Assembly (NCBI GenBank): GCA_017519045.1
Contig: JAFWTC010000008.1
Span: 1-40,238, forward strand
Direction: 5' to 3'
Source: Candidatus Methanomethylophilaceae archaeon
GTDB taxonomy: Archaea; Thermoplasmatota; Thermoplasmata; Methanomassiliicoccales; Methanomethylophilaceae
Length of the DNA: 40,238 bases
Under the pieces are notes generated by a model. The model ran no database searches and was not told the DNA's origin. It saw nothing but the letters and a program-made list of their open reading frames with translations. Positions 23,878 to 32,215 of this stretch are shown here, piece after piece; the stretch's first letter is position 1, and every line of letters begins with the position of its first letter. Made by a program: the position numbers and the translations under genes.

Positions 23878-25164
23878 ATGAGAACAGCTTTAACCGTAGC
23901 GGGTTCCGACTCGGTGGGAGGCGCCGGCGTACAGGCCGACGTCAAGGCCATGTCCGTCGTGGGCATACACGCGGCCTCGGTCATCACCGCCGTGACGGCC
24001 CAGAACACAGAGGGCGTCTCAGGGATATTCCCCATTTCGGAGGAATTCGTCAAATCACAGCTGGAAGCGGTCCTGAAGGACTGCGACATAAAGGCCGTCA
24101 AGACCGGGATGCTCTACAGTGCCGGGATAGCGGAGACGGTAGCGGACATCCTGGAGGACCATGAGATGCCCCTGATAGTGGACCCCGTCATGGTCTCCGG
24201 GACCGGATGCGACCTGACGGACGGAGATCTCGTCAGGGCCCTCAAGAACAAGGTCCTGCCGATATGCGAGCTGGTCACGCCCAACAGGCATGAGGCGGAG
24301 GTCCTGGCTAAGATGAAGATCGAGAACAAGGACGACCTCATGTTCGCCTGCGAGATCATCGGCAAGCAGGGGTCCTCGGTGTACATCAAAGGCGGGCACT
24401 TCAACACGCCTACCGTGGTCGACTACCTGTATCTGTCGTCCGAGTTCACCAAGCTCGAGTACCCCCGGCTCAAGAAGTCCGGACACGGGAGCGGATGCGT
24501 ACTCTCGTCCTTCATGACCGCCAACATGGCCAAGGGGCTGGACATCGTCAACGCCGTGATGAAATCCAGGGAGCTGATCCAGGAGTCCATCTCCACCCAG
24601 TACTCCATAGGGAAGGGCGACGTCGTCGTCAACCCAATGGTCAAGCTGAAGGGGGAGACGGACAGGTTCGCCGTCCTGGACGCCGTGGACTCGGCCGCAT
24701 CCAGAATTCTCGACGTCGTCCCCGACGAATTCGTCCCCAAAGGCGGAATGAACATCGCCATGGCCATGAAGGATGCCGCAGGACCCGAGGAGATAGCCGC
24801 GGTCGACAGGAGGCTGACCGTCCACAACGGGATGCTCAGGAAGAACGGGCCGGCGAAGTTCGGATCCGCGGAACATCTGTCATACGTCCTGCTGGCCGTG
24901 ATGAAGAAGGACCCCTCGATGAGATGCATAATGAACATAGCATACAGCCCGGACACCGTGTCGGTGATGGAGGAGGTCGGGCTCTCGACGGTCGTCGCCG
25001 AGATGAACAAGGACCGTCTATCCGAATCCACCGAGAAGGCCCTTGCGAAATCGAAGGCCGTGCCCGACGCCATCATCGACAAGGGCGGAAGAAAGGAGAG
25101 GACGATAAGGATGCTCGCCAAGAACCCCCAAGAGATGATGTCCAAACTGGAACAGATACTATAA
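23878..25164 (+). CDS. thiDN: Bifunctional HMP(-phosphate) kinase and thiamine-phosphate synthase (ThiD-ThiN fusion)
   Basis: A 428-residue fusion. Residues 1-255 are ThiD, which phosphorylates hydroxymethylpyrimidine twice: AGSDSVGGAGVQAD (8-21), VDPVMVSGTG (101-110), and HGSGC with Cys207 where the family places its active-site Cys. Residues 265-428 are ThiN, the archaeal thiamine-phosphate synthase unrelated to ThiE: GGMNIAMAM, DRR (310-312), FGSAEH (His333) and RCIMNIAYS; Arg and His at these sites are reported as important in the family. The fusion order is common in archaea. A leaderless promoter precedes it and a hairpin terminator follows. Confidence 0.92.
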   Translation: MRTALTVAGSDSVGGAGVQADVKAMSVVGIHAASVITAVTAQNTEGVSGIFPISEEFVKSQLEAVLKDCDIKAVKTGMLYSAGIAETVADILEDHEMPLIVDPVMVSGTGCDLTDGDLVRALKNKVLPICELVTPNRHEAEVLAKMKIENKDDLMFACEIIGKQGSSVYIKGGHFNTPTVVDYLYLSSEFTKLEYPRLKKSGHGSGCVLSSFMTANMAKGLDIVNAVMKSRELIQESISTQYSIGKGDVVVNPMVKLKGETDRFAVLDAVDSAASRILDVVPDEFVPKGGMNIAMAMKDAAGPEEIAAVDRRLTVHNGMLRKNGPAKFGSAEHLSYVLLAVMKKDPSMRCIMNIAYSPDTVSVMEEVGLSTVVAEMNKDRLSESTEKALAKSKAVPDAIIDKGGRKERTIRMLAKNPQEMMSKLEQIL

Positions 25165-25179
25165 GGCCAAGAAAATTAA

Positions 25180-25219
25180 CTTTTTTTAAATTCCCTCCCC
25201 CCGGAATCCGGGAGGAGGG
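25180..25219. terminator. T-tract and hairpin between convergent genes
   Basis: An inverted repeat at 25193-25219 has 12-base arms with one mismatch and an AAT loop (CCCTCCCCCCGG / CCGGGAGGAGGG). A T-run at 25180-25188 lies on the thiDN side, and T-rich sequence also follows on the minus strand, so the element can end transcription from both directions. Confidence 0.65.
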
Positions 25220-25246
25220 TCTGAAATTTAAGGCCGGAAATACGGC

Positions 25247-26143
25247 TCAGTTTATCGAGACGAGCTTGATCTCGAAGTAAAGATCCTCGTTGACCCTTTC
25301 CGATGCAACCTTGCGGGTGAAATCGGTGGACGAGATCTCCTTGACGTACCACTTCTCAGTGCCGAAGTCGAATCCCATCATCTCGACGACGTTGCCAGAC
25401 ACGAAGGTTGCATTGACGAAGGCGAAATCGCACTTAATGAAGCCATCCGCGATCCCAGTAACGGTGAACTTAAGCCTCTCGTCGCCAGATGCGGGAGCCT
25501 TCCCTCCGGGGGAGAACGTGTAGGTGCTTCCGACCGAGGGATGGTTAGTGATCTTGACTTCGTTCTTGTCGCTGACCTTCTGCGCATACGCGTCCCATCC
25601 GAAGACGGTCTTGAACGTAGACAAGTCCCCGGGAGTGAATCCATAGAGCTTCGTGAACGCACTGGTGGTCATTGTCTGCTCCACAGGTATCAGACGGTCC
25701 TTGAGCGGAGAAGTCTGCTCCACCTGCGCGCCAACGTAGGCCTCGGAGGCAGGAATCGTGACGCGGAACACGTCGCCGATCTTATGGCCGACCACCGCGC
25801 TCTCGAATCCCTTCAGGACCTCGCCGTCGCCGATCTTGAAATCCAGAGGGCTGTACGAAGACCTCTTGGTGAACTCGTTGGACTTCTTCACGCTGTCGTC
25901 GTTGGCGACCTTGCTGTAGCTGGTATCGAACACGACGGCGTGCTCCTCGCCTATGTACTCGTAATAGGTGCCAGTATAATCGACAGAAACGCTGTCGCCG
26001 TACGCAGCGACCCTGTCGTCGCTGGAAAAGTAATGATCCGCGATGAACACGCCGATGGCTGCCACCGCCGCGATCGTGAAAAGCGCGAGGCATATCATGA
26101 ATATCGGGTCGCGCTCTTTCCTCTTGTTGTCTTCACCGGCCAT
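25247..26143 (-). CDS. Membrane-anchored FKBP-type peptidyl-prolyl isomerase
   Basis: A 298-residue protein with a short charged cytoplasmic N-terminus, one transmembrane helix (about 14-37, PIFMICLALFTIAAVAAIGVFIA) and an extracytoplasmic FKBP domain: GDSVSVDYTGTY, VFDTS, FKIGDGEVLKGFESAVVGHKIGD and the VTIPASEAY strand. An insertion after this strand (about 140-190) sits where SlyD-like proteins have an insert-in-flap chaperone domain; the C-terminal 100 residues form additional beta-rich sequence. It likely catalyses proline isomerisation in folding of exported proteins, fitting an organism with many secreted beta-rich proteins. GGAGCGGCGG precedes the ATG. Confidence 0.88.
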   Translation of the reverse strand: MAGEDNKRKERDPIFMICLALFTIAAVAAIGVFIADHYFSSDDRVAAYGDSVSVDYTGTYYEYIGEEHAVVFDTSYSKVANDDSVKKSNEFTKRSSYSPLDFKIGDGEVLKGFESAVVGHKIGDVFRVTIPASEAYVGAQVEQTSPLKDRLIPVEQTMTTSAFTKLYGFTPGDLSTFKTVFGWDAYAQKVSDKNEVKITNHPSVGSTYTFSPGGKAPASGDERLKFTVTGIADGFIKCDFAFVNATFVSGNVVEMMGFDFGTEKWYVKEISSTDFTRKVASERVNEDLYFEIKLVSIN

Positions 26144-26170
26144 TATAACCGCCGCTCCATACTGATGGCC

Positions 26171-26809
26171 TTATAAAATGTTTGTTGCAATGACAATAAC
26201 GCGTGAAGTGCGGCGGCGTCGCCTGACCCTGAGCGGAACCCCCAGCTCCTCGGCGATACGGCGGCACCTCTCCTCCGACTCCGGAGGTATGGAGCCCCCC
26301 ACTATCGACACGGCGACCCCGGGAATGGTTTTTCTGCACTTGGTTATGAACGAAAGCACGGCTCCGTACGATTCGATGCCGAACCTGCTGCGGGTCACCT
26401 CCAGGTACTCCTCAGGAGACGAAGCGTTGAGACTGACGGAAACCCTGTCCACGCACTCCGCCAGCTCCGGGACGATATCGCGCCCGTTTATCAGGTCGCC
26501 CAGCCCGTTGGTGTCGAGCCTGACGTCCTTCCCCAGCCTGGCCTTGATCATCCTGGCCGTCTCCAGGAGGTCTTCTAGGCGCTCGGTGGGCTCCCCGTAG
26601 CCGCAGAACACGATCTCCCTCGACCCCGACAGGTCACGGGACGAGAGCTCGGAAAGTATCTCCTCCGGGGTCGGCTCCCTCTCGAGCCAGAGGCACTCCG
26701 CATCCCCCAGGGATCTGGTGCCGTTCCTGACGCAGAACACGCATTTGCATGGACAGCGGTTGGTCATGTTGATGTAGTACGTGCTGCCGTAGCGGTATAC
26801 GATGTCCAT
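26171..26809 (-). CDS. Radical SAM protein, TatD-associated type
   Basis: A 212-residue radical SAM enzyme. The 4Fe-4S motif CX3CX2C is Cys19, Cys23, Cys26 (in NRCPCKCVFC, with an extra Cys21), followed by a LWLEREPTPEEIL segment and the SAM-binding FCGYGEPTE. The opening YGSTYYINMTNRC is typical of the small family often encoded next to TatD nucleases; no tatD is adjacent here. The substrate is unknown. After LGVPLRVR the tail (RRRRTSRVIVIATNIL) looks like an unconserved extension. It is divergent from thiE. Confidence 0.82.
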   Translation of the reverse strand: MDIVYRYGSTYYINMTNRCPCKCVFCVRNGTRSLGDAECLWLEREPTPEEILSELSSRDLSGSREIVFCGYGEPTERLEDLLETARMIKARLGKDVRLDTNGLGDLINGRDIVPELAECVDRVSVSLNASSPEEYLEVTRSRFGIESYGAVLSFITKCRKTIPGVAVSIVGGSIPPESEERCRRIAEELGVPLRVRRRRRTSRVIVIATNIL

Positions 26810-26881
26810 GCATCCTGATTATGGATTCCCGTGATAACCGTTCCTACGAAACGCTATCTACCTTCGGTGCGATACCCGTCC

Positions 26882-27577
26882 ATGTTCGACCTGTACGTCG
26901 TGACCGACCGCTCGCTGTCAAGAGACCTCACCGATTCCCAAGTAGCCGAGCAGGCATACGCCGGCGGCGCGGATGCGGTGCAGCTGAGGATGAAGGAGGC
27001 CTGCGGGGGCGAGATGCTCGAACAGGCCAGGCTTATCAGGAAAGTTGCGGACGAGTACTGCCGCTTCTTCATAGTGAACGACAGGGTCGACGTCGCCATG
27101 GCTTCCGGGGCAGACGGGGTCCACCTCGGCCAGAAGGACATCCCTGTAAGCGTCGCGAGGGACATGATGGGCGAGGAAGCCCTGATAGGTGCGTCCGTCA
27201 GCACCTTGGAGGAGGCGCTGAAAGCCGTGGAGGACGGCGCGGACTACCTGGGGGTGGGAGCGGTTTTCAAGACCACCACGAAGCCTGATGCCAAACAGGG
27301 CATAGGCCTGGACGCAGTGTTCGAGATATCGAGGAACGTCAAGATCCCGGTGGTGGCCATCGGCGGCATCAACCGCGGGAACATACAGGACGTGATCAGG
27401 GCGGGAGCGGATGCTGCCGCGGTCGTCTCCGCAGCGGTTGACCAGGACGACGTCGCCGGAGCCGTCCACGAGCTGAGGGACCTGATATTGAAGGTGAGGC
27501 CTCATGTCGCCCCTGACGACATGGGGGACACGCTGAAGAAAAGACTGATGTTCCGATTATCATTTTCCATAAGTTAA
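26882..27577 (+). CDS. thiE: Thiamine-phosphate synthase ThiE
   Basis: A TIM-barrel enzyme that joins HMP-pyrophosphate with thiazole phosphate to give thiamine phosphate. Motifs from the ATG at 26882 (MFDLYVVTDR): DAVQLRMK (31-38, pyrimidine and diphosphate site), FIVNDRVDVAMASGADGVHLGQKD (63-86), GVGAVFKTTTKPDA and PVVAIGGI (156-163), then AAAVVSA. An in-frame ATG at 26831 would add 17 unconserved residues and is rejected. The tail after PHVAPDD is longer than usual. It duplicates the activity of the ThiN domain 1.7 kb upstream. Confidence 0.92.
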   Translation: MFDLYVVTDRSLSRDLTDSQVAEQAYAGGADAVQLRMKEACGGEMLEQARLIRKVADEYCRFFIVNDRVDVAMASGADGVHLGQKDIPVSVARDMMGEEALIGASVSTLEEALKAVEDGADYLGVGAVFKTTTKPDAKQGIGLDAVFEISRNVKIPVVAIGGINRGNIQDVIRAGADAAAVVSAAVDQDDVAGAVHELRDLILKVRPHVAPDDMGDTLKKRLMFRLSFSIS

Positions 27578-27601
27578 TAACTGTTAACGCTATGGGACCC
27601 C

Positions 27602-28999
27602 GTGATTCCAGATAGGAAGCAGGGTGTCATCCTCAGGATCCAGCTGGCACCGGGCGGCATAGTGGCCGTCACCGATCCCGTTCACATCAGCGTATGCGAG
27701 CTTCTAGACGGGGGCGGAATGAGGCCTTCCGACCTTTCTTCGGCTGTGGGCGTGGCTTCATCCTCCCTGCATTTCATCCTCGACAAGATGATGGAGAGCG
27801 GAGTCATATGCAGGCACAAGCCGGATCCGGAGAAGAAGAGCGTCGTGTACCGCCTCTCCTCAATCACGATTCTGAAGAAGACCGGAGACGCCCGGACGGA
27901 ATCCATGGACGAGATCGTCTCCGAAACGAAGGAAGACGAGCGCATATCCTGGGGAAGCCTCCTTGACGCCTATTTCGCGGACTCAGGGATCGAGTCGCCC
28001 TATCTCCAAGAGCGCTACGCCGACTTCCTCGCTGACTGCCTGACGAAGCAGAATAGGAGCTCCAGACTGGAGGATGCGGTATTCACATCCAAGAAGACCG
28101 TCGCGGAACTCACCGGATACACGGTCAACGTCTTCTCGCTGAATCCCCTGACGGTGATAGTCGACGGAGACTGGCATCTGCCGAGCCACGTCAGGCTGGT
28201 AGCATCTCTGTTCTGCAAACTGGTGCATCGCCTGTCCGGTTCCTACGGCTCCATCTCCTCCGTGACGGACATAGGCAACGGCCTGTCCAACAGGTTCAAG
28301 ATAACCATGTCGAACGATGACGGATGCGACGTCCCTTGCATACGCCCTGAGCACGATTCCGAAGACATAAGGTTCGCCGTCGTCGGCAGGGGGGCCCGGA
28401 CCGTCACCATCGCCAACGACGTCCAGATGGAGATATTGGATGCGGTCTACAACGGCTCCAGAAGCGTCACCGGCATCGTGGAGAGGTCGTCTTCTCCGAG
28501 GTCGACCGTCACATCCAACATACTCAAGATGGCCGAGGCCGGCATACTCCGGACCGTCCACCACGATTCCGAATCGGTCTCGTACTTCCTTTCGCTCCCG
28601 GTAGTTCTGAAGAAAGGGTCCCCCGTGTTTGAGAAAGGGCCAAGCCATGACGCTGACCTGACGTCTTCCAAATCCTTCATGGACGGCTATTTCAGATTCG
28701 TGATGGACGAGCTCCATGCCCTGGGATTCGACACGGACATGCTATCCGAGCAGATAGGCCGCTATTACGCCGAACGCTTCCCCGATGCGATGACGGCGCT
28801 GACCCGCCTCGCATCCGAGACCGGGACCCTGTTGAAATCAGTACAGGCGGACAGGATCGTCATGAAGCCTGGGCCAGGGCCGGAATCCGCTATAGTCAGA
28901 GGTGTGGCGAGGCGCGCCGTGGACCAAGAGATGGGCGGCAGGGTTGAACTCGGGGCCGAAGAGGTCGTCGTGGAAAGGAACGGAATCCGATTCCTCTGA
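27602..28999 (+). CDS. Transcriptional regulator with two tandem winged-helix units
   Basis: A 465-residue protein starting with GTG; there is no in-frame ATG before the first helix. A winged helix-turn-helix of ArsR-like type lies at about 25-92 (SDLSSAVGVASSSLHFILDKMMESGVI, YRLSS) and a second at about 270-336 (GIVERSSSPRSTVTSNILKMAEAGIL, YFLSL). Each is followed by a helical segment (LLDAYFADSGIES; FMDGYFRFVMDEL) and an alpha-beta module (VRLVASLFCKLVHRLSG; IVRGVARRAVDQEMGG), so the whole protein is two divergent copies of one unit. The effector is unknown. It sits 24 bases after thiE, with an AAGTTAATAACTGTTAAC stretch just upstream. Confidence 0.75.
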   Translation: MIPDRKQGVILRIQLAPGGIVAVTDPVHISVCELLDGGGMRPSDLSSAVGVASSSLHFILDKMMESGVICRHKPDPEKKSVVYRLSSITILKKTGDARTESMDEIVSETKEDERISWGSLLDAYFADSGIESPYLQERYADFLADCLTKQNRSSRLEDAVFTSKKTVAELTGYTVNVFSLNPLTVIVDGDWHLPSHVRLVASLFCKLVHRLSGSYGSISSVTDIGNGLSNRFKITMSNDDGCDVPCIRPEHDSEDIRFAVVGRGARTVTIANDVQMEILDAVYNGSRSVTGIVERSSSPRSTVTSNILKMAEAGILRTVHHDSESVSYFLSLPVVLKKGSPVFEKGPSHDADLTSSKSFMDGYFRFVMDELHALGFDTDMLSEQIGRYYAERFPDAMTALTRLASETGTLLKSVQADRIVMKPGPGPESAIVRGVARRAVDQEMGGRVELGAEEVVVERNGIRFL

Positions 29000-29098
29000 T
29001 CAGACGCGGAGAAGGCCGGCATTTTATAATGTGACGTTCGAGGCGCCGATTGCGCATCACCCGCAAAGGCCATTAACATGCCCGCCATGGGCCTTCCT

Positions 29099-29485
29099 AT
29101 GAGCGCCTCCGCTTTCAGATCTGACGAATACAAGCTCGTCGTGGTCGTCAGGAAGGACCTGAAGATGGGCAAGGGCAAGCTGGCCGCCCAAGTCGCCCAC
29201 GCCGCCGTCGAATGCGCCCTCTACTCCGAAAAGAAGGACAGGAGGTCGTTCGACAAATGGCACGACTCGGGGCAGGCCAAGGTGGTCCTCAAGGTGGATA
29301 CCTTGGAGGAACTCATGCGCGTGGTCGCGGAGGCCAAGAGCGTCGGCCTCCACACCTCGGTCATCACGGATGCGGGAAGGACCCAGATCGAGCCCGGAAG
29401 CGTCACCTGCGCCGGGATCGGGCCGGCGATCGCCGGGGACATAGACCGCGTCACCGGCGACCTGAAGATGTGCCGATCGCTCTAG
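29099..29485 (+). CDS. pth2: Peptidyl-tRNA hydrolase Pth2
   Basis: The archaeal/eukaryal type of peptidyl-tRNA hydrolase, releasing tRNA from stalled peptidyl-tRNA. The family core is clear: KLVVVVRKDLKMGKGKLAAQVAHAAV, then KVVLKV, TSVITDAGRTQIEPGS and the closing AGIGPAIAGDIDRVTGDLK. The start at 29099 gives 128 residues with a short N-terminal extension; an ATG at 29078 is also in frame. The stop is TAG, rare in this window; it falls at the natural protein end. ATTTTATAAT at 29021-29030 is the probable TATA box. Confidence 0.93.
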   Translation: MSASAFRSDEYKLVVVVRKDLKMGKGKLAAQVAHAAVECALYSEKKDRRSFDKWHDSGQAKVVLKVDTLEELMRVVAEAKSVGLHTSVITDAGRTQIEPGSVTCAGIGPAIAGDIDRVTGDLKMCRSL

Positions 29486-29499
29486 GACGAAGATGCTTC

Positions 29500-29756
29500 T
29501 CACGCTGCGAGGCGGGTGGCTGAAGCTGGACACGTCTCCGAGCCTGTACCCGTCGAGACCTTGTCGGCTATCCCGTCCTTAGTGGCAGAAGGCAGGCCTA
29601 CAATTTGCCGGGCTTGTACGAGCTGGGCGCATCCCCGGCCAGGTCTCCGCCGTTGAACTCATAGGCGACGGCGCATTCGCTATCCGGCTGATGCGACGAT
29701 CCAAGCATCGCGGCAAAGACCGCCAACATGATCGCCAGGTCCGCTCCTCTAGACAT
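29500..29756 (-). pseudogene. Remnant of a small secreted protein with InlB-like repeat
   Basis: A strong GGAGGT precedes ATG at 29756, which opens 52 codons ending at TAG 29600-29598. Residues 6-18 look like a signal peptide (DLAIMLAVFAAML), followed by YEFNGGDLAGDAPSSYKPGKL, which resembles the start of a Listeria-Bacteroides (InlB B/Flg_new) repeat. In another frame just after the TAG the sequence continues LPSATKDG, the usual next motif of that repeat; one added base would join them. It then runs to a stop at 29502-29500. It is probably a decayed surface-protein gene, though a genuine 52-residue secreted peptide is possible. It fills most of the gap between pth2 and the gene at 29863. Confidence 0.45.
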
Positions 29757-29862
29757 GGAACCTCCGATTGAATCTGTTCATTGATAACGCTGTCCCGACG
29801 GCCGCTCTGACGCCGGAAGCCGCTCCGTCAAGGTTTTATCGGCTTCCAAACATGCCGATGAC

Positions 29863-30267
29863 ATGGCCATGATAGACATCGAATACAGGCACGCCGACGC
29901 TCCGATCAGCGACCCCGAAGCCAGGAGGAAGTCATGCACCGCTATGGCGTCCTACCTCAAGGACCTCGTCTGCGAGATGCAGATGGCGGACATCTCCTGC
30001 AAATTCGTAGACACCGTCATAGACCAGGGCCCCAACACCGTCCTGATCAACGGAAGGACGGTCCCCCAGATCATCGAGGGGCTTCAGATCAAGCTCCTGG
30101 ATTCCGACGACGCATGCGACAGCGGACGCGGGAGCATGGTCTCCTTCGGACGCCCCGTCCTGGACTGGAGGAGGGAATGCATCGAGGACGTTCCGGACAC
30201 CATAATGAAGAACGCCATAGCCAAGGCCTACGCTGACGCCTGCAAGGACGAGATACCGGTGATGTGA
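29863..30267 (+). CDS. Hypothetical protein, 134 aa
   Basis: A soluble protein of 134 residues (or 132 from the ATG at 29869), with no certain family. The segment VDTVIDQGPNTVLINGRTVPQIIEGLQIKLL, with helices and cysteines on either side (SCTAM, LVCEM, ISCKF, DDACDSG, ECIED, DACKDE), loosely resembles thioredoxin-like DUF2703 proteins, which contain a similar ING element; this is weak. GTTTTATCGG, about 30 bases upstream, is a likely TATA box, overlapping a small inverted repeat (29838-29859). It is convergent with tgtA. Confidence 0.65.
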   Translation: MAMIDIEYRHADAPISDPEARRKSCTAMASYLKDLVCEMQMADISCKFVDTVIDQGPNTVLINGRTVPQIIEGLQIKLLDSDDACDSGRGSMVSFGRPVLDWRRECIEDVPDTIMKNAIAKAYADACKDEIPVM

Positions 30268-30283
30268 GAGGGGTCGCCCCCTC
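30268..30283. terminator. GC hairpin between convergent genes
   Basis: GAGGGG-TCGC-CCCCTC forms a perfect 6-base stem starting just after the plus-strand stop at 30267 and touching the tgtA stop. There is no T-run on the plus strand, so its terminator role is tentative. Confidence 0.35.
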
Positions 30284-32207
30284 AATCATCTGAAGACCCG
30301 GACCTGACCTTTACGGCCATCCCCTTCTTCATGAAGGGCATCTCCGCAGGAGTCAGGAACAGGCGTCCCGTCGCGACGGGATTGTCGTCGACGTCGACTA
30401 TTATCGTCTCCTCCATCGGCCTGAGGCCGGGATCGCAAGAGACCACGAACTGGGCGAACACGTTGCGGCCGTCGGATACGAACGGCACAGCGTCGTCCAT
30501 CACCTTCACGCGCATGTACGGCGCTGGCACCGCGGAGACTATCCTCCTGGCTCCTTCCATCTTTAACGTGTAGAGGCCGTCGCCTGCGCGCATGGAAAGC
30601 ACGTGCTCCCCGTCGGAGATGACGTTCCTTATCTTGCCGGTGTTCTTGCTCTTGACCAGCTTGACCTCCCCCCTGAACAGGGCGTCGGCCGCCTCGCATC
30701 CGAACTGGTGCCTGGCCACCGCCTTGGCCCTGAGCAGGTCGCCGTCGTACTCCTCCGTCCCTCCCTCCGGGATCCTGTCGAACGGGACGGCCTCCTTGAA
30801 GCCGGCCAGGCTTAGGAACTGGAAGGTGAGCCTGTCCGATTCGGTCTCGGTCTCCGAGTCTGGAATCGAGGGGAACAGGGACTGCGCGATGGGATACATC
30901 TCGTCCAATTCGGCCGGGACCGGGCCGAACGGGGAGGCCACGACGGGGGTGTAGCCCGCCTTGCGGGCCTTGTCGAATTCCTCGGCATACGCCCTGCCGT
31001 ACGGCTTCCCCTGGGAATCGGGGAACAGGGCCGCCTTGTCCGTGGGGGCCCTGTATCTGGCGAGCCTGTCCAGATAGCGCTTGTAGGCCGGCCTGCCCCT
31101 GGACTCGGGCCCGGTATAGAAGATCGCCCCGTCCCTGCTGACGGGATCGAACTCCTCCATCTGGGCCTGATGCTCCTTCAGCCTGCGAAGGGCGTCGAGG
31201 AGGGCGGGATGGGCCCTGCAGCGGATCTCCGCCAGCTCCCAGAGGCGGCCCTCCCTGAGATAGCGCTTCACGAGGGCGAGCTCCCTCGTTATCTGATAGA
31301 GGTTGTGCTCGGCGATCGTCTTGGTGCGGGAGCTCTTGTCCATCCTGCGGAGCTCGTCCAGGGAGCACCCCCTGCATGCGGGGCAGTCGCAATCGAGGGA
31401 CTGCATGTCGGACAGCCTGAAGGTCCCGTCGATGAACATCATCCTGTCGTCGCGGGCGAACTTTGCGTAGCCGGCGGAGTCGAACAGGTCGCATCCCATC
31501 AGCGTGGCCAGAGCCAGGATCATGGGGTGGCCGGCGCCGAACAGGTGCACGGGGCGGCCGTGGTTTATCCCCCTCTTGGTAGACATGACTACGTCGACGA
31601 GCTCCGAGTAGCGGTACTGCTCCATCAGCGGGACGACGCCCCCGATCGGATGCACGTCTATGTCCATCCCGGCCATCCTCCTCGCGCAGTCCTCCCTGAG
31701 GTCCTGGTACACCGAGCCCTGGATGACGCCATTTATCAGCATGTCGCCCTTCATAGCGCATGCGACCTCCGTCCTCTCCAGCGTGACCTCGATGGAGGCG
31801 GCGGTCTGCTCCTTGGTCCAGAACGGCTCCGTGAATATGTCGAGGACCGTGCCTATGTCTGTGCCGATGTCCTTCTGGAACTGGACTATCTCCTCGTTCT
31901 TAAGGTCCACCTCGCCATACATGTGTGACTGGAAGGTGCCGGAATCGGTCATTATGACGCCGGGATAGTCCAGCATCTCGTGGAGGCCGACCTCGAGGGC
32001 GCGGTCCCTGAGGGCGGGGGTGCCGCGGATGATGTAGGAATTGGTGATCAGAGCCTTGAACCCGAACCTTTCGTAGAGCTCCCTGGGGGGAACGGTGCAG
32101 ATCTTCGGGTTGACGACGGGCAGAAGGGCAGGGGTCTCCACGACCTTTCCATGGACCTCGAACCTGCCCATGCGCGCCATCCCGTCGCGCCTCGTTATCT
32201 CGAACAT
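30282..32207 (-). CDS. tgtA: Archaeosine tRNA-guanine transglycosylase TgtA
   Basis: A full-length 641-residue archaeal TGT, which exchanges guanine-15 of tRNA for preQ0 as the first step to archaeosine. The N-terminal TIM barrel has MTDSGTFQ (Asp88) and the predicted nucleophile Asp243 in LFDSAGYAKF; the zinc site is Cys273, Cys275, Cys278, His301 (CDCPACRGC and AEHNLY). A middle region with GPESRGRPAYKRYLDR (near 380) precedes the C-terminal PUA RNA-binding domain (VLSMRAGDGLYTLKMEGARRI onward). It starts 8 bases after the pcc1 stop, a tRNA-modification operon. Confidence 0.95.
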   Translation of the reverse strand: MFEITRRDGMARMGRFEVHGKVVETPALLPVVNPKICTVPPRELYERFGFKALITNSYIIRGTPALRDRALEVGLHEMLDYPGVIMTDSGTFQSHMYGEVDLKNEEIVQFQKDIGTDIGTVLDIFTEPFWTKEQTAASIEVTLERTEVACAMKGDMLINGVIQGSVYQDLREDCARRMAGMDIDVHPIGGVVPLMEQYRYSELVDVVMSTKRGINHGRPVHLFGAGHPMILALATLMGCDLFDSAGYAKFARDDRMMFIDGTFRLSDMQSLDCDCPACRGCSLDELRRMDKSSRTKTIAEHNLYQITRELALVKRYLREGRLWELAEIRCRAHPALLDALRRLKEHQAQMEEFDPVSRDGAIFYTGPESRGRPAYKRYLDRLARYRAPTDKAALFPDSQGKPYGRAYAEEFDKARKAGYTPVVASPFGPVPAELDEMYPIAQSLFPSIPDSETETESDRLTFQFLSLAGFKEAVPFDRIPEGGTEEYDGDLLRAKAVARHQFGCEAADALFRGEVKLVKSKNTGKIRNVISDGEHVLSMRAGDGLYTLKMEGARRIVSAVPAPYMRVKVMDDAVPFVSDGRNVFAQFVVSCDPGLRPMEETIIVDVDDNPVATGRLFLTPAEMPFMKKGMAVKVRSGSSDD

Positions 32208-32215
32208 GGGACCGG

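Noticed and set aside
29598-29600. The TAG ending the 52-codon remnant as another pyrrolysine codon
   Set aside because: Read-through meets another TAG nine codons later and does not continue the InlB-like repeat, which lies in a different frame.
30286-31761. A 491-codon frame on the same strand as tgtA in another phase
   Set aside because: The sequence is Arg/Gly/Pro-rich without motifs, while the TgtA frame has complete catalytic and zinc sites.
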